Of a stretch of DNA of 64,000 bases, positions 54,980 through 64,000 are shown piece after piece; position 1 is the stretch's first letter; every line of letters starts with the position of its first letter. The notes beneath the pieces are model-generated. The model was given only the letters and a program-made list of their open reading frames with translations, was not told the origin of the DNA and searched no databases. This DNA is from Hermatobates lingyangjiaoensis. Its lineage: Eukaryota > Arthropoda > Insecta > Hemiptera > Hermatobatidae. Both the position numbers and the translations under genes were made by a program. Location: the NCBI GenBank assembly GCA_026182355.1, contig JAPFBL010001617.1, positions 4,819,001 to 4,883,000 of the forward strand, given 5' to 3'.

Positions 54980-55055
54980 TAAGAGAGGGAAACCAAGCGC
55001 ACTAAGAGAGGTCTCCAACCGTCTCTGATCCAGTGCGCTTGGTTTCCCTCTCTTA

Positions 55056-55092
55056 TCTCTCCTGAAGACGGTTCAAGCCGAAAATTAGAGAC
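55056..55092 (+). ncRNA. Hammerhead-like motif, family B, right arm
   Basis: CTCTC, CTGAAGA, extra C, GGTTCAAGCC, GAAAATTA, GAGAC. The stem is weakened by one change compared with 52034-52068. Confidence 0.55.
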
Positions 55093-55186
55093 TGTAAGTG
55101 TGTTCTTTTGATTTCTCTATGTTTCTTTGTTTATATTGAACTATATTTGTCCGTTTTGGATCGTATTTCCAACGAAAAAAAGTGTA

Positions 55187-56015
55187 TATATATATATATA
55201 TGGGGATTGCTATCCCCAGATCATTGTCCATACGCCTCCATAAAATTTGTAGCAGAATAAAAGATCGTTCCTTCCAAATAGATTTATTGAAACAGAAATT
55301 TTCTGACCGAGGATATCGTTCTAATTTCATTAACAACCGTATAGTCCCTGCAGACGTTCATCATAATTCAGGTCCTAGGAGGGATCGCAGTGACGCGAAT
55401 TTCCTCATCACCATTTATTTTCCTGGTGCTCATAGGCTGGGTGCAGTTGTCAGGGAGTTTTTCCCTATACTTTCTTCCTCCTCCTGTACTTCTTCAGTCT
55501 TTAGTGAGGCACCTTCCATTTCCTATCGCAAACCTGCTAATCTTCAATCTATCTTCTCTCACATCTCTTCTCCTAAGCCTCCAAAAACTGCTGGTGGTAT
55601 GGTTCAATGCGGACGTCGTGGATGTCTAACTTGTCCTATCATCAATCCTGTTCCTTCCTTTACCTCCTTCCATAGTAAACGCACCTACCCTATCTCTCAC
55701 AAGACCTCTTGTACCTCTGGTAACTGCGTTTACCGTTTGGATTGCACCCAGTGTGATTCTTTTTATGTGGGTTTGGCTTCCACCAAGCTAAGCCTGCGTA
55801 TGAATAATCACAGGTCATCCGTTGGCAAACGCAGTGACCTTCCCGTTGCTACTCATGCCAGCTCTCACGGACTCAGTTTTAATGACTGTTTCCGTGTACA
55901 GGTCCTGAGGCAGATTGATCAGACTAATTCGAAAGTTACTCTGAGAGCTTCAGAAGAAGCACTTATTAGTCTTCTGGGCGGTAGATCGGCTCCTGGGCTT
56001 AACCTCAATCGTTGA
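55187..56015 (+). pseudogene. PLE linker and GIY-YIG endonuclease
   Basis: About 276 residues starting at the (TA)n junction. IPRSLSIRLHKICSRIKDRS and FQIDLLKQKFSDRGYRSNFI are the RT thumb/connection; ITIYFPGAHRLGAVVREFFP follows; then Cys-rich RRGCLTCPIINP, SGNCVYRLDCTQCDSFYVGL, LSLRMNNHRSSVGKRSD and the C-terminal RASEEALISLLGGRSAPGLN. A GIY-YIG nuclease with YVG in the second strand. The frame is intact to its stop. The RT core is missing by 5' truncation at the microsatellite, so this copy cannot retrotranspose alone. Confidence 0.85.
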
Positions 56016-56212
56016 TTTTTTTTTTATTTCTCTTATTTTTTAGTTGTTATCAGCTTTTAATTTTATTTTAGTTAAATGTTTTCATTTTTTAATTTTTATT
56101 TGGCTTGTATCTCTTTATCTTCCCTGTCTACCTTTCCTCCGAAAGTTGGCTACCCTGTTTGAGTGCTTCAGTTCGAACGCCAAGTCAGTCGTTATCAGCC
56201 TTTGGAGCGATT

Positions 56213-56255
56213 CACTTCTTTTCCTGAAGACGAGGACATCGAAATGTAGTAGTGA
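56213..56255 (+). ncRNA. Hammerhead-like motif, family B2
   Basis: CACTTC, CTGAAGA, ACGAGGACATC, GAAATGTA, GTAGTGAG. In sense, about 200 bp downstream of the nuclease stop codon. Confidence 0.5.
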
Positions 56256-56361
56256 GTTCAGTGATTTCCTTTCTATGTGTTCTTTTTAAATTCTAGTTTA
56301 TATATATATATGGGTTACTTGCCGCTGCGTCTACAACGTGCTTGGTTTCCCTTTCTCTTTT

Positions 56362-56393
56362 CTCTTGAAGACGGATTACCCGAAAGTTCGAGT
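56362..56393 (+). ncRNA. Hammerhead-like motif, family A, decayed
   Basis: CTTGAAGA for CCTGAAGA, GG/CC stem, GAAAGTTCGAG. Both core and mini stem III are altered. Confidence 0.35.
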
Positions 56394-56440
56394 CTGTAAG
56401 TGTGTTTCCTTACTCTGCGTGTGTTACTCTTCTTGAATCC

Positions 56441-56760
56441 TATGTAGGTTAATGATCCTATTGTAGCTTCTGATAAACTTCAGCAACATTTGCTTTTTCT
56501 CCAACTTGGTTCAAACGTTGGGGAACCATAATCAACGAGCAAAAGATCTCTCACATTACTTTCACTCTTTTCCGTAATAACTGTTCTCCAGTACTTTCGA
56601 ATAATAAAATCATCTCTCGCGCGACCACTGTACACTACCTTGGGCTACACTTTGACACCCGGATGATTTGGAACCCACACACAGGACTTAAACGTACAGA
56701 GACTAACAGACGTTACGAACTCCTAATAAGACTTTTAGACTCAAAATCGAAACTTACACT
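56441..56760 (+). pseudogene. Jockey-type LINE reverse transcriptase, first part
   Basis: Broken frames encode late RT and connection residues of a Jockey-like non-LTR element: NDPIVASDKLQQHLLFLQ with a frameshift, then INEQKISHITFTLFRNNCSP and TTVHYLGLHFDTRMIWNPHT, GLKRTETNRRYELLIRLLDS. YLGLxxD-xxWxPH is typical after the RT palm. The frame is interrupted at 56760 by another retroelement. Confidence 0.75.
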
Positions 56761-56989
56761 GAATGAATGAATGAATGAAAATTCTTTATTGGGGATTACT
56801 CCCAATTTACAGATTTCAGGGGTAGCCGTACGGGGGACACTAAGTGTCGCCCACCGGGCTTTTTCCCCTATTGTACAATCTATCTTACAAACTAATAACT
56901 TAATCCTAAGTCTTATGCTTATTAATAATAATAATAATAGTATTAATAATAGGAATAATAATTATAATTATAATGATAGTATAATAATA

Positions 56990-57028
<39 letters not shown>

Positions 57029-57533
57029 GTTATGTATAATAATAATATGGTGAGACTACTAATAAGAATAATATCACTAATAGTAGTTTAAATAATAACA
57101 ACATTAATAATAATAATATAAATTATTAACTATATTAATAACTATAACAACAATAATAATATATTAACTTATTATTAATAATAACTATAATAACTATATT
57201 AATTATGATAGTAGTATAAAATATAAATATAGTGGTAATGTACTATTAATAACATATTATTCGTGTAAAATATATCAAGGTCAGTAATTTTGTTGAAGAA
57301 TCCGTGTCAAATCTTCTGAGTCTTCCTCTACCTCAGCCGAAGCCACAGCTCTCCTCGGCAGCTGATCTTGTTCATTCTGAACATCTTCAGTGAGGAGTGT
57401 CTTGATGCTCGTTACCAGCGGGTTAGTGGAGTCCGCATTGCTACAATCTTCCTTAATTCCCAAATTTCGAATAAACCTGGACAGGCGCTCCAGTTTGACC
57501 TCGTGGTGGAGGAACTCGTTCGGGGCGTAACGT
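56761..57533 (-). mobile_element. Non-LTR-like insertion in the Jockey element
   Basis: 773 bp flanked by an exact 12-bp duplication GAAACTTACACT (56749-56760 and 57534-57545). On the minus strand its 3' end is a (TTCA)n tail at 56760-56778. It contains a GC-richer block with TAGCCGTACGGGGGACACTA and GTCGCCCACCGGG, (AAT)n tracts at 56925-57030, and a C-terminal coding remnant. 5'-truncated insertion is typical of target-primed retrotransposition. Confidence 0.8.
57281..57531 (-). pseudogene. Unidentified C-terminal coding remnant
   Basis: The frame is open from the 5' truncation to a stop at 57281: YAPNEFLHHEVKLERLSRFI, RNLGIKEDCSNADSTN, then VEEDSEDLTRILQQNY. Acidic, helical, no recognised domain. 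Its position at the end of a retroelement suggests the C-terminus of one of that element's own proteins. Confidence 0.45.
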
Positions 57534-57545
57534 GAAACTTACACT

Positions 57546-57900
57546 AACAGACAGACTACATATATACAACGCAATCCTGAAGCATTTCTGGGCCTATGGT
57601 ATCGAAATCTGGAGTCCCACCAAACCATCCAACATACGAAATTTACAATCCGTACAGTAAAAAAACATTAGAAAACTATCACATTTACCTTTCTATGTCC
57701 CCAACAAAATCATGCACCAAGACCTCAAAGTCCCATCTGTTCAGAACTTTGCAATAGAAAGATACAAATTATTCCACAACAGTTTACTAACTCACCCCAA
57801 CCCACTTGCTCATTCCCTTCACTCACCTGTAATACCTTCAAACCCGCGTAGGCGTTTAGAATGAAAATGTCCCCGAGACCTCCTCTATTAAACTAGCTGT
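57546..57900 (+). pseudogene. Jockey-type LINE, continuation after insertion
   Basis: Resumes the Jockey frame: TDRLHIYNAILKHFWAYGIE, IWSPTKPSNIRNLQSVQ, one stop, KNIRKLSHLPFYVPNKIMHQ, DLKVPSVQNFAIERYKLFHN. Conserved YGIExWSxxxxSNIxxLQxxQ and the DLxVP end match the family. Then a 3' tail. Confidence 0.8.
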
Positions 57901-59290
57901 GAGGGTAACCATGTTACGGAGTGCCACTAATGGGTGACCACTCATTCCCATTATAAACTCCCACGAATAGTAGATACCAAATGACAATCACTTTTGGATA
58001 CAAATACTTTGTCGTTGAAGTGAAAAAAAAACATTGATTGACGGTAGGAGCAGGAGTGATCAATAAAAAGGACGACAGTACACTGGTAAAATCATGAATG
58101 CACAAATTTTACATTAAATAGGTAAAAAAAGTTTAAGTTGAACTCTATCTATAAACTCATATCAAAATGGATATGACTTGCTCTAGTAGACACTATATCA
58201 AAAGTTCGAGTGGACACTAGCAGCTGGGCGATCGCTGGTGTCCCTGTAGTAGATAGTCTTATTTCAAAAATATCTTCGTATTTCGAAGTAAATTTTATAA
58301 AATATTTAGTCGTATATTAAACAAATCATCTCGAGGAATTACTGTAAAAGATAACATTGATTTGTGCATGATCCAATATTTTCTTGGTGTTATACAGGTT
58401 TGAAAGGATTTATCACCCCTAAGATTTTGAGTCTTCCAGCCTACGAAAGGAATTCCTTCCACTTTATATATTCGCCAAGAGTCACAACTCTCGATTACAT
58501 TTTCACTATAATTAGCAAAATGGTGAAGTTTTATTTGTATATATTATCTATGAATCTTTTAAAGAAATTTCTTATAAACATTTTGAGTATAGGCCACCAT
58601 AAATTTCGTAAGTATTACTATATTTGTCAACCTTTTATACACATAAAATTTCAGAATAAATTACCAAGTAAATTTTTTTGTAATATTTTTTTCTATTCGA
58701 AGAAATGAAACAACTTGAAGAAGTTGTTCGTGACATAAAAGAATTGAAAAATGTAAATTATACAAGGGAAAATTTCTTTCAGGTTAAAAAAGTTGTACTT
58801 GGAGCAGAAGTAAGGGAAGTTAAGGGCGGAAGCCTTATTTTGGGAATCTGGCAAATACTTAAATAGTAACTTGGTGCACAGTTTAAATTGAATTGCGAAA
58901 TTCCCAGTACCCTTCCTTCTACGTATCGCAAACAAACATCTTTTAGCTTGTCTCTCTAGAAATACCACGCTAATTCGAGCAATGCCATGAGGAAAAATTC
59001 TTTCTCTAAACCACATAGCTTTCATTGCATAGCTTAAAACCTCTTTTATAATTCAACTCACATAAAAAAAAATAAATTTAATTGACTAGTATAAAAAGCT
59101 TTTAATAATGTTTGCTGCGTCAATACAACACATTACATATTTACCAAATAAATAAAATTAAAATATATTCAGTTAATTTTGCATTTTATGTTAAATTATT
59201 ATATGTATTTATTTAAATGTATTTGATGTTGAATAAATTATATAAAATAATTTATAATTGACAGTATTATGTGCTAGATTGCATGTATTC
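57901..59290. other. No confident gene
   Basis: The 3' tail of the LINE, then AT-rich sequence. One short plus-strand candidate exon lies at 58705-58782. Confidence 0.4.
58705..58782 (+). CDS. Candidate exon, unidentified
   Basis: 26 codons, MKQLEEVVRDIKELKNVNYT and RENFFQ, with a heptad-like pattern of hydrophobic residues. Followed by CAG and GTTAAA, a possible but weak donor. The first ATG may be a true start or internal after an acceptor-like TTCGAAG. Phase 0 at its end, the same as the candidate exon at 61722. Could be chance. Confidence 0.25.
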
Positions 59291-59294
59291 TTGC

Positions 59295-60540
59295 AAACTT
59301 TTTACTTTGCTATAAGTAAAGTATAGGGATCGTGAAAAAATCGATCTCGCGAATTTGACGAAATTACATGTCTATTGGATGATGTCTGTGTGTGGGTGGT
59401 TGGGTGAGTACCATATGTATCCAGTGGACCTCTTATATAGCTTTCTGACTTCCTTCTACATTGAAGAATTAAGAGAAAGATTCCCATTTAAAATTTGAAA
59501 ATATTCTTATTTTGACTGAAACATATAAGAAAAAATGTCATTTTGAGATAATTTTTCATTTAAGATGTAGCATAATTACATTTATTATGCCTTAAAGAAT
59601 GTTTCCAATTTTGATTATGTTCTACATTTTTGGTCTTCTATAAAAATATCCTGGGAATTTTATGGCTTCATAGTATTTAATAAAAAACACTTTCCTTTCC
59701 CTTTCTCAAAAATCATAAAAATCCAATTTACTTCGAGCGAGTGTTATTTTTTTCCTCATTGCTGTACTCTGTTATAAAGTTGCTGTAAATGTACATTGAG
59801 GGAAAATATATTAGTAATTTGTAAAAATGTGGAAAAAATGTAATTTTTTCTCAATGTACATTTACAGCAACTTTATAACAGAGTACAGCAATGAGGAAAA
59901 AAATAACACTCGCTCGAAGTAAATTGGATTATACTTCAATTAAAATTAAATACTAGGAAGCCATAAAATTCCCAGTATATTTTTATAGAAGACCAAAAAT
60001 GTAGAACATAATCAAAATTGGAAACATTCTTTAAGGAATAATAAATGTAATTACCCTACATCTTAAATGAAAAATTATCTCAAAACGACATTTTTTCTTA
60101 TATGTTTCAGTCAAAATAAGAATATTTTCAAATTTTAAATGGGAAACTTTCTCTTAAATCTTCAATGTAGAAGGAAGTCAGAAAGCTATGTAAGAAGTCC
60201 ACCGGTTATTGAAAAAAAAGCCGTGTTCTCCTGTAAGAGATTATTTCGTACTACAAAATTTACACTTTCGCTTTTCAAAAATGTTATTATTGCTGTAGTT
60301 ATACTAATGATATTATATGCATTAGTGTGTGTGACATACAAAAATAAGCATATATATATTGATAAGTGGATCAATCACTATCTGTACTACCACCAGGAAT
60401 GAAAGACTAATAAATATCTCCGATTTAGATATATATGTATATTATGCCTAAATGGGATATTATATATTCTATACCCAAGAAGTTTGATATTATGTTTACA
60501 TATAGTAAAGTTTTAGCATAGGCCACTCCAGATTTTTTTT
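59295..60540 (+). repeat. Dispersed non-coding repeat, copy 2, with palindrome
   Basis: Front segment ATCGATCTCGCGAATTTGAC and a tail matching 49840-50290. The middle is palindromic: about 59421-59815 is the inverted copy of 59840-60205. Copy 1 at 48900-50290 has only one arm, so the palindrome arose here by inverted duplication. Non-coding. Confidence 0.7.
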
Positions 60541-61700
60541 AATTGTTAATTTAGATAGCATTTTCCATTTCCAAGTCTTCTATTGAAGGAATCAGAATCT
60601 AGTGTTAATAGAAGATAGGCTGTGAATTAGTGAAAGAACTACAACTCCTAGAGAGGCATGAGATTATTGATTAACTATATCTGAAGAATCTTATCCAGAA
60701 TAATGAGGAAATGATCATTGGAATGAATAGGTCAAGTGGCTAATCCTGCTGGATTGAATCAGTCCATTATCAATGAACTAAAAGTCGATAGTCAAAAAAT
60801 CCTGCACTGCACTTATGACAATTCATCGATGATAATCCACATCACACACACACACACACACACACACTCACTTGATTTATTATCTTTAAAACTGATTATT
60901 TTTGTTTCAGTAACTTTAGTAAAATTGACTATATATATATGTATTCAATTCCATTGAAAACATGTTATTTTAAATAAATATAATTAAAATCAGGGTAAAT
61001 AGTAGGCTTAGTGTTGAAGTAAATCGTTATGTTTGATACAAATTAAGAATATGGCTTGATTCAAACCGCCTGCGCGTTTAGTCGGACTGCTGACTTTTTT
61101 AAATGTCTCAACATCAGCCAAAGGTCAATTGGTAAAGATCTCCATTCGGTTCACCGACTTCTCCTCTAGTTTAACCCAGTCAAGTGACAATTGATGCAAT
61201 CCAGTTTAAAATAGATCAATTCTTTTCAAGCAACAATTGTTAAAATACTTGCTAACAACTATTAAATAGAAGTAGTATTTCAGTTTCCCTTCACCTGTGT
61301 AAATGATACTGGGTGGAAATGAGCTGTAATGGTCAGATTTGTATTTTGCGACTAATGTAAACATTGTCGCAAATTACAGTTTAAATATAGTTTCAAAATG
61401 ATATAAGATAATGTTGTTTTGTAATTAAAATTATTATTAATAAAACTGTATATATTTTTTTATTTTTTATAATCTATTTATGGTCACCTTAGTTGTAAAA
61501 TAGTAAGACTGTGGACTGGGTTTATGGTGGGGATTTTGGGCGTCGCTTAAGTAATCATAAATTCGGTTAAATGTAGCCGTACCATATCTGCAAATAGTAT
61601 TTTTAGCTTGTTTCCTTGATTTAAATATGTACCATTATATTTAATTCATGACCAGAAATATAACACTAGTGTCTGCATTAATTTGTTAGTTTTCATTTGT
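60541..61700. other. No confident gene; microsatellite and SINE-like piece
   Basis: A (CA)n at 60845-60868. On the minus strand at about 61050-61110, GGCGGTTTGAATC resembles a tRNA B box; the rest does not fold as a tRNA, so at most a SINE remnant. Confidence 0.35.
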
Positions 61701-61721
61701 TACTTTATTTTTTTTTTTTAG

Positions 61722-61793
61722 TTTTGGGAGAGGTTTACCATATTTACGAATGATTTGAAACCTGAAACATCACTGTCTTATGAAATAAATAAA
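61722..61793 (+). CDS. Candidate internal exon, unidentified
   Basis: 24 codons, FWERFTIFTNDLKPETSLSY and EINK. It is preceded by an unusually good polypyrimidine tract and TTTAG acceptor, and followed by a consensus donor GTAAGT. Open in phase 0 at both ends. Amino-acid composition looks like a real protein rather than translated AT-rich intron. I do not recognise the family. Confidence 0.45.
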
Positions 61794-62066
61794 GTAAGTT
61801 TTAAATTCCGACCTTTTACAATGCAAGTCCAGATGTATGATCCAGTCCAATTGAAGGACAATTTAACGTTGATGACATAATGAATGATGGCTCCAAGTTC
61901 AATTCTTTAACATTACAGTTAGACTCTAAAATATGGATGTTATATAGGATATTAACCAAATAAAATTCTCTTGCCAAGGAAAGTTTACAGGAACTAACGA
62001 CAAATTAAACCAATAAGGCACGAAAGCTCTTAATTAACTCTAAAACCATATTCAATTATAATGTGA

Positions 62067-63065
62067 CTAGCAAACAAGCCCGTATTTGACGGAACCAAAA
62101 ATTCGATGATACATAGTATTCCAAAATATCATTAGAAATTTTAGAATAGTAGAAAATATCATTGTTAGTACAGTGTTAAGCAAATGCCTGTGTATACACC
62201 ACATTAGCTGTCTGTCCTTCAGGGTCATGGTGGAACACAGAGTTGAAACCTCTGACTCTTGGGGAAGCAGACTACATTTGACTATGTGAGAAAAACTTGG
62301 TCTCACTCACTTCAATTCCTGTGTTAGATAAAGTTTCCCCTTGCCACTTAGTTACGTCATGGCGAAACATACACTGACAGGACATTGCAATCGTTGAATT
62401 GAAACGGATAGTGGCTCGGAATCAATGGTATGCGTGGAATACACACAGACTCCCCAGTACCTCACCCATTCATGATGTCCGCCTCTATGGCGTATCTGTG
62501 CAGAGCACGAACTCAGAGTCGTGTCCCATTGCACTTTTTTGGGCACTCAAGTTTCATAACATGAAATTTGTTACTGATACTAAATAGCAGCAAGATTGGA
62601 GTTCCTAATTTAAGTTTTTACTCTTGAGCAGGCAGTCCAGGAGCAGTCACGGAGTCAAAAAATTCAGTTGGATAATGAAATGCTTCCTCTTCACAATTCA
62701 CTCTCCTTACTGACTTGTAAGTTCTTTCCTCGGCTTGATACAGCGTAAGAACTTGTTAGTTGATTTTTCCTGCCTGTTCATAGTAAGAGTTGAGAAAAGC
62801 TCGTTCACAAAGCCATTTATTCTGAATAGATAGTACATCTTGAACTCTGGGAAACACCTTGTCTTAAGATCAAATATGCAGTATATTCATATATGCAATT
62901 AAATTAAAATCAATTGACAGTACCTACCTGCTTAACCTGTATATTTTCAAAATAAACATGTCTGTGAAGTTAGCAAAATACAGCTTAGAAGTTCATAATT
63001 CCGCTTCTACGTTGAATTCCCAATCAATGAGCCTACATTTTAAGTTAGACATACACAAATTTACT
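62067..63065 (-). mobile_element. Helitron, 5'-truncated copy
   Basis: On the minus strand it ends CTAG (62070-62067) with the next base T. The 3' hairpin is decayed (CCGTCAAATACGGG). Contains the helicase C-terminal remnant in broken frames (about 62160-62800) and about 200 bp of the 5' part. The TC start is missing near 63065. Confidence 0.75.
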
Positions 63066-63109
63066 GTCAAAAATTATGACCATACAAACTCTTTTTGGCA
63101 TAAAAAAGA

Positions 63110-63212
63110 TTTTTGTTAACTTTTTATTTTATTTTCTGCTTCCCCCTCAAAATGCTGCCCCTGGCACACACCACCCGGGGCAGACCACCCCCCCTCCCTT
63201 GCTACGCCACTG
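63110..63212 (-). repeat. hAT-like terminal fragment
   Basis: Read from 63212 leftward it starts CAGTGGCGTAGCAAGGGAGG and is G-rich, like many hAT ends. The phrase TTTTCTGCTTCCCCCTCAAA recurs at 63375. The other end was not found. Confidence 0.4.
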
Positions 63213-63463
63213 ACTATGGTTAAAACGTTAATATATATACAGGACTAAAATTATCATGATTCGGTCAGTCTTTCAAGCTCAAATCAAACACTGAACGTCA
63301 ACATTTTGATTTTGATTCAAATCTTTTTTATAGGCAGATGTAAGAATAATCCAAAATATTTTATTTTTTTTTATTTTCTGCTTCCCCCTCAAAATTAATA
63401 AATCTTCATATTAAGGATTTAAAAATGTATGTAGAATATATAAACAGACATTGTTTTTTTCAG

Positions 63464-63513
63464 ATAACACTTATGCAAGCTGCAGTTAATGTTATGCGAA
63501 TAATGCAGACTCT
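63464..63513 (+). CDS. Candidate exon, unidentified
   Basis: Starts after TTTTTTTCAG and reads ITLMQAAVNVMRIMQTL in phase 0, which continues in frame from the exon at 61722-61793. A weak donor GTATAG follows; the frame stays open to a stop at about 63572. The intron between would hold the Helitron at 62067-63065. Confidence 0.35.
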
Positions 63514-63572
63514 GTATAGTAGAGGCAGTGGGACATTTTATCACATATTATGTGGATGCAAGACATACTTTT

Positions 63573-64000
63573 AAGAGATTAACGATTTTCGCAAATCATA
63601 CCTAGAACGAAAAGTGAGATACTTCTCTGAGGACAATTATGAAGTTCATTAAATAACTTAATATCTAATGTCGCAAATTAGGAAAGATATAGCACTGGCA
63701 GGAACGATTCCGGTAAAACTCAGCGTCTCAGTTTAATAATAGTAATAACATGACAGATCCTTCCAAGTCAATCATTTCAAGTTTATTACTAATCCAATGG
63801 ATATAGCCATATTAAAACAAATCATGAAACTAATCAATTGTGATTTTGATAATATTTATGATAATGTTTGATATTACGTCTACGAAATTAAAATAAAACC
63901 AACACTTAATTAGTTGTCTATGTGTTTGTTATTATATACTCGTAGTAAAGTCGAGTGTAGGCTGATTTTTGTAGAAAATCACATCGTTAATATAAAATGC
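63573..64000. other. No gene recognised
   Basis: AT-rich. The recurring repeat end TAGTAAAGTCGAGTGTAGGC is at 63945. Confidence 0.5.

Larger units (their letters stand above)
54891..55144. repeat. Small PLE-end palindrome, family B
   Basis: Arms about 54891-55005 and 55032-55144, nearly perfect, around a 26-nt centre. Each carries a family B motif (54943-54979 minus, 55056-55092 plus). No coding sequence. Confidence 0.8.
56016..56440 (+). repeat. PLE 3' tail and adjoining family A end
   Basis: The untranslated tail of the element above with the family B2 motif (56213-56255), ending ATTCTAGTTTATATATATA, then a family A end (GGGTTACTTGCCGCTGCG onward) with a decayed motif at 56362-56393. Confidence 0.7.

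Noticed and set aside
58693..59025. 110-residue minus-strand open frame
   Set aside because: Phe- and Ile-rich translation of AT-rich DNA with no recognised domain or splice context.

Overview
This is an AT-rich metazoan nuclear window, most likely from an arthropod. The evidence is a spliced minus-strand gene with typical GT-AG introns whose protein is an extended synaptotagmin of the arthropod E-Syt2 type. Around it lies a very dense, mostly decayed transposon load: Penelope-like elements (PLEs), Helitrons, hAT elements, a Jockey-type LINE, a Copia element and tRNA-like SINE pieces. There is no bacterial or plasmid character and no CRISPR array.

Host genes. E-Syt2 runs right to left from its start codon at 32108 to the last exon I can recognise at 10974. 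The exons give the ER membrane hairpin, the complete SMP lipid-transfer domain and the first C2 domain; the rest of the gene was not found and is probably left of, or hidden in, the first 10 kb. The second half of C2A is encoded by two homologous exons (19026-19111 and 10974-11071). They have the same entry and exit phase, and joining one to the other gives an immediate stop, so they look mutually exclusive. At the right edge, two or three short plus-strand candidate exons (58705-58782, 61722-61793, about 63464-63513) may belong to a second gene that I cannot name.

Transposons by region. 0-4.4 kb: PLE inverted dimers and PLE ends, one interrupted by a hAT element with an exact 8-bp target duplication. 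4.4-9.1 kb: nothing recognised. 9.2-11 kb: SINE and dispersed-repeat pieces, then an E-Syt2 exon. 11.8-18.8 kb (inside an E-Syt2 intron): PLE fragments, a 1.8-kb PLE palindrome, a long PLE reverse transcriptase/GIY-YIG copy and a Helitron helicase fragment. 22.5-23.5 kb: an inverted PLE dimer with a 14-bp target duplication. 26.4-28.7 and 38.5-40.6 kb: two copies of one composite Helitron in opposite orientation. 32.6-34.9 kb: a Copia element about 0.5 kb upstream of the E-Syt2 start, carrying an antisense piece of a PIWI gene. 40.7-43.6 kb: a minisatellite of about 125-bp units. 45.3-48.6 kb and 52-56.4 kb: PLE pieces and a short Helitron. 56.4-57.9 kb: a Jockey LINE interrupted by another retroelement. 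59.3-60.5 kb: a 0.8-kb palindromic repeat. 62-63.2 kb: a Helitron and a hAT end.

Two themes stand out. First, about two dozen PLE ends carry a hammerhead-ribozyme-like core (CTGANGA, stem II, GAAA, then a tiny self-complementary stem III and a UH cleavage site), usually next to (TA)n and very often as inverted pairs that form palindromes. Second, the Copia element carries about 270 bp of a PIWI-clade Argonaute coding sequence in reverse orientation, so its sense RNA would be antisense to a host PIWI mRNA. All identifications are from reading the sequence; no database search was run.
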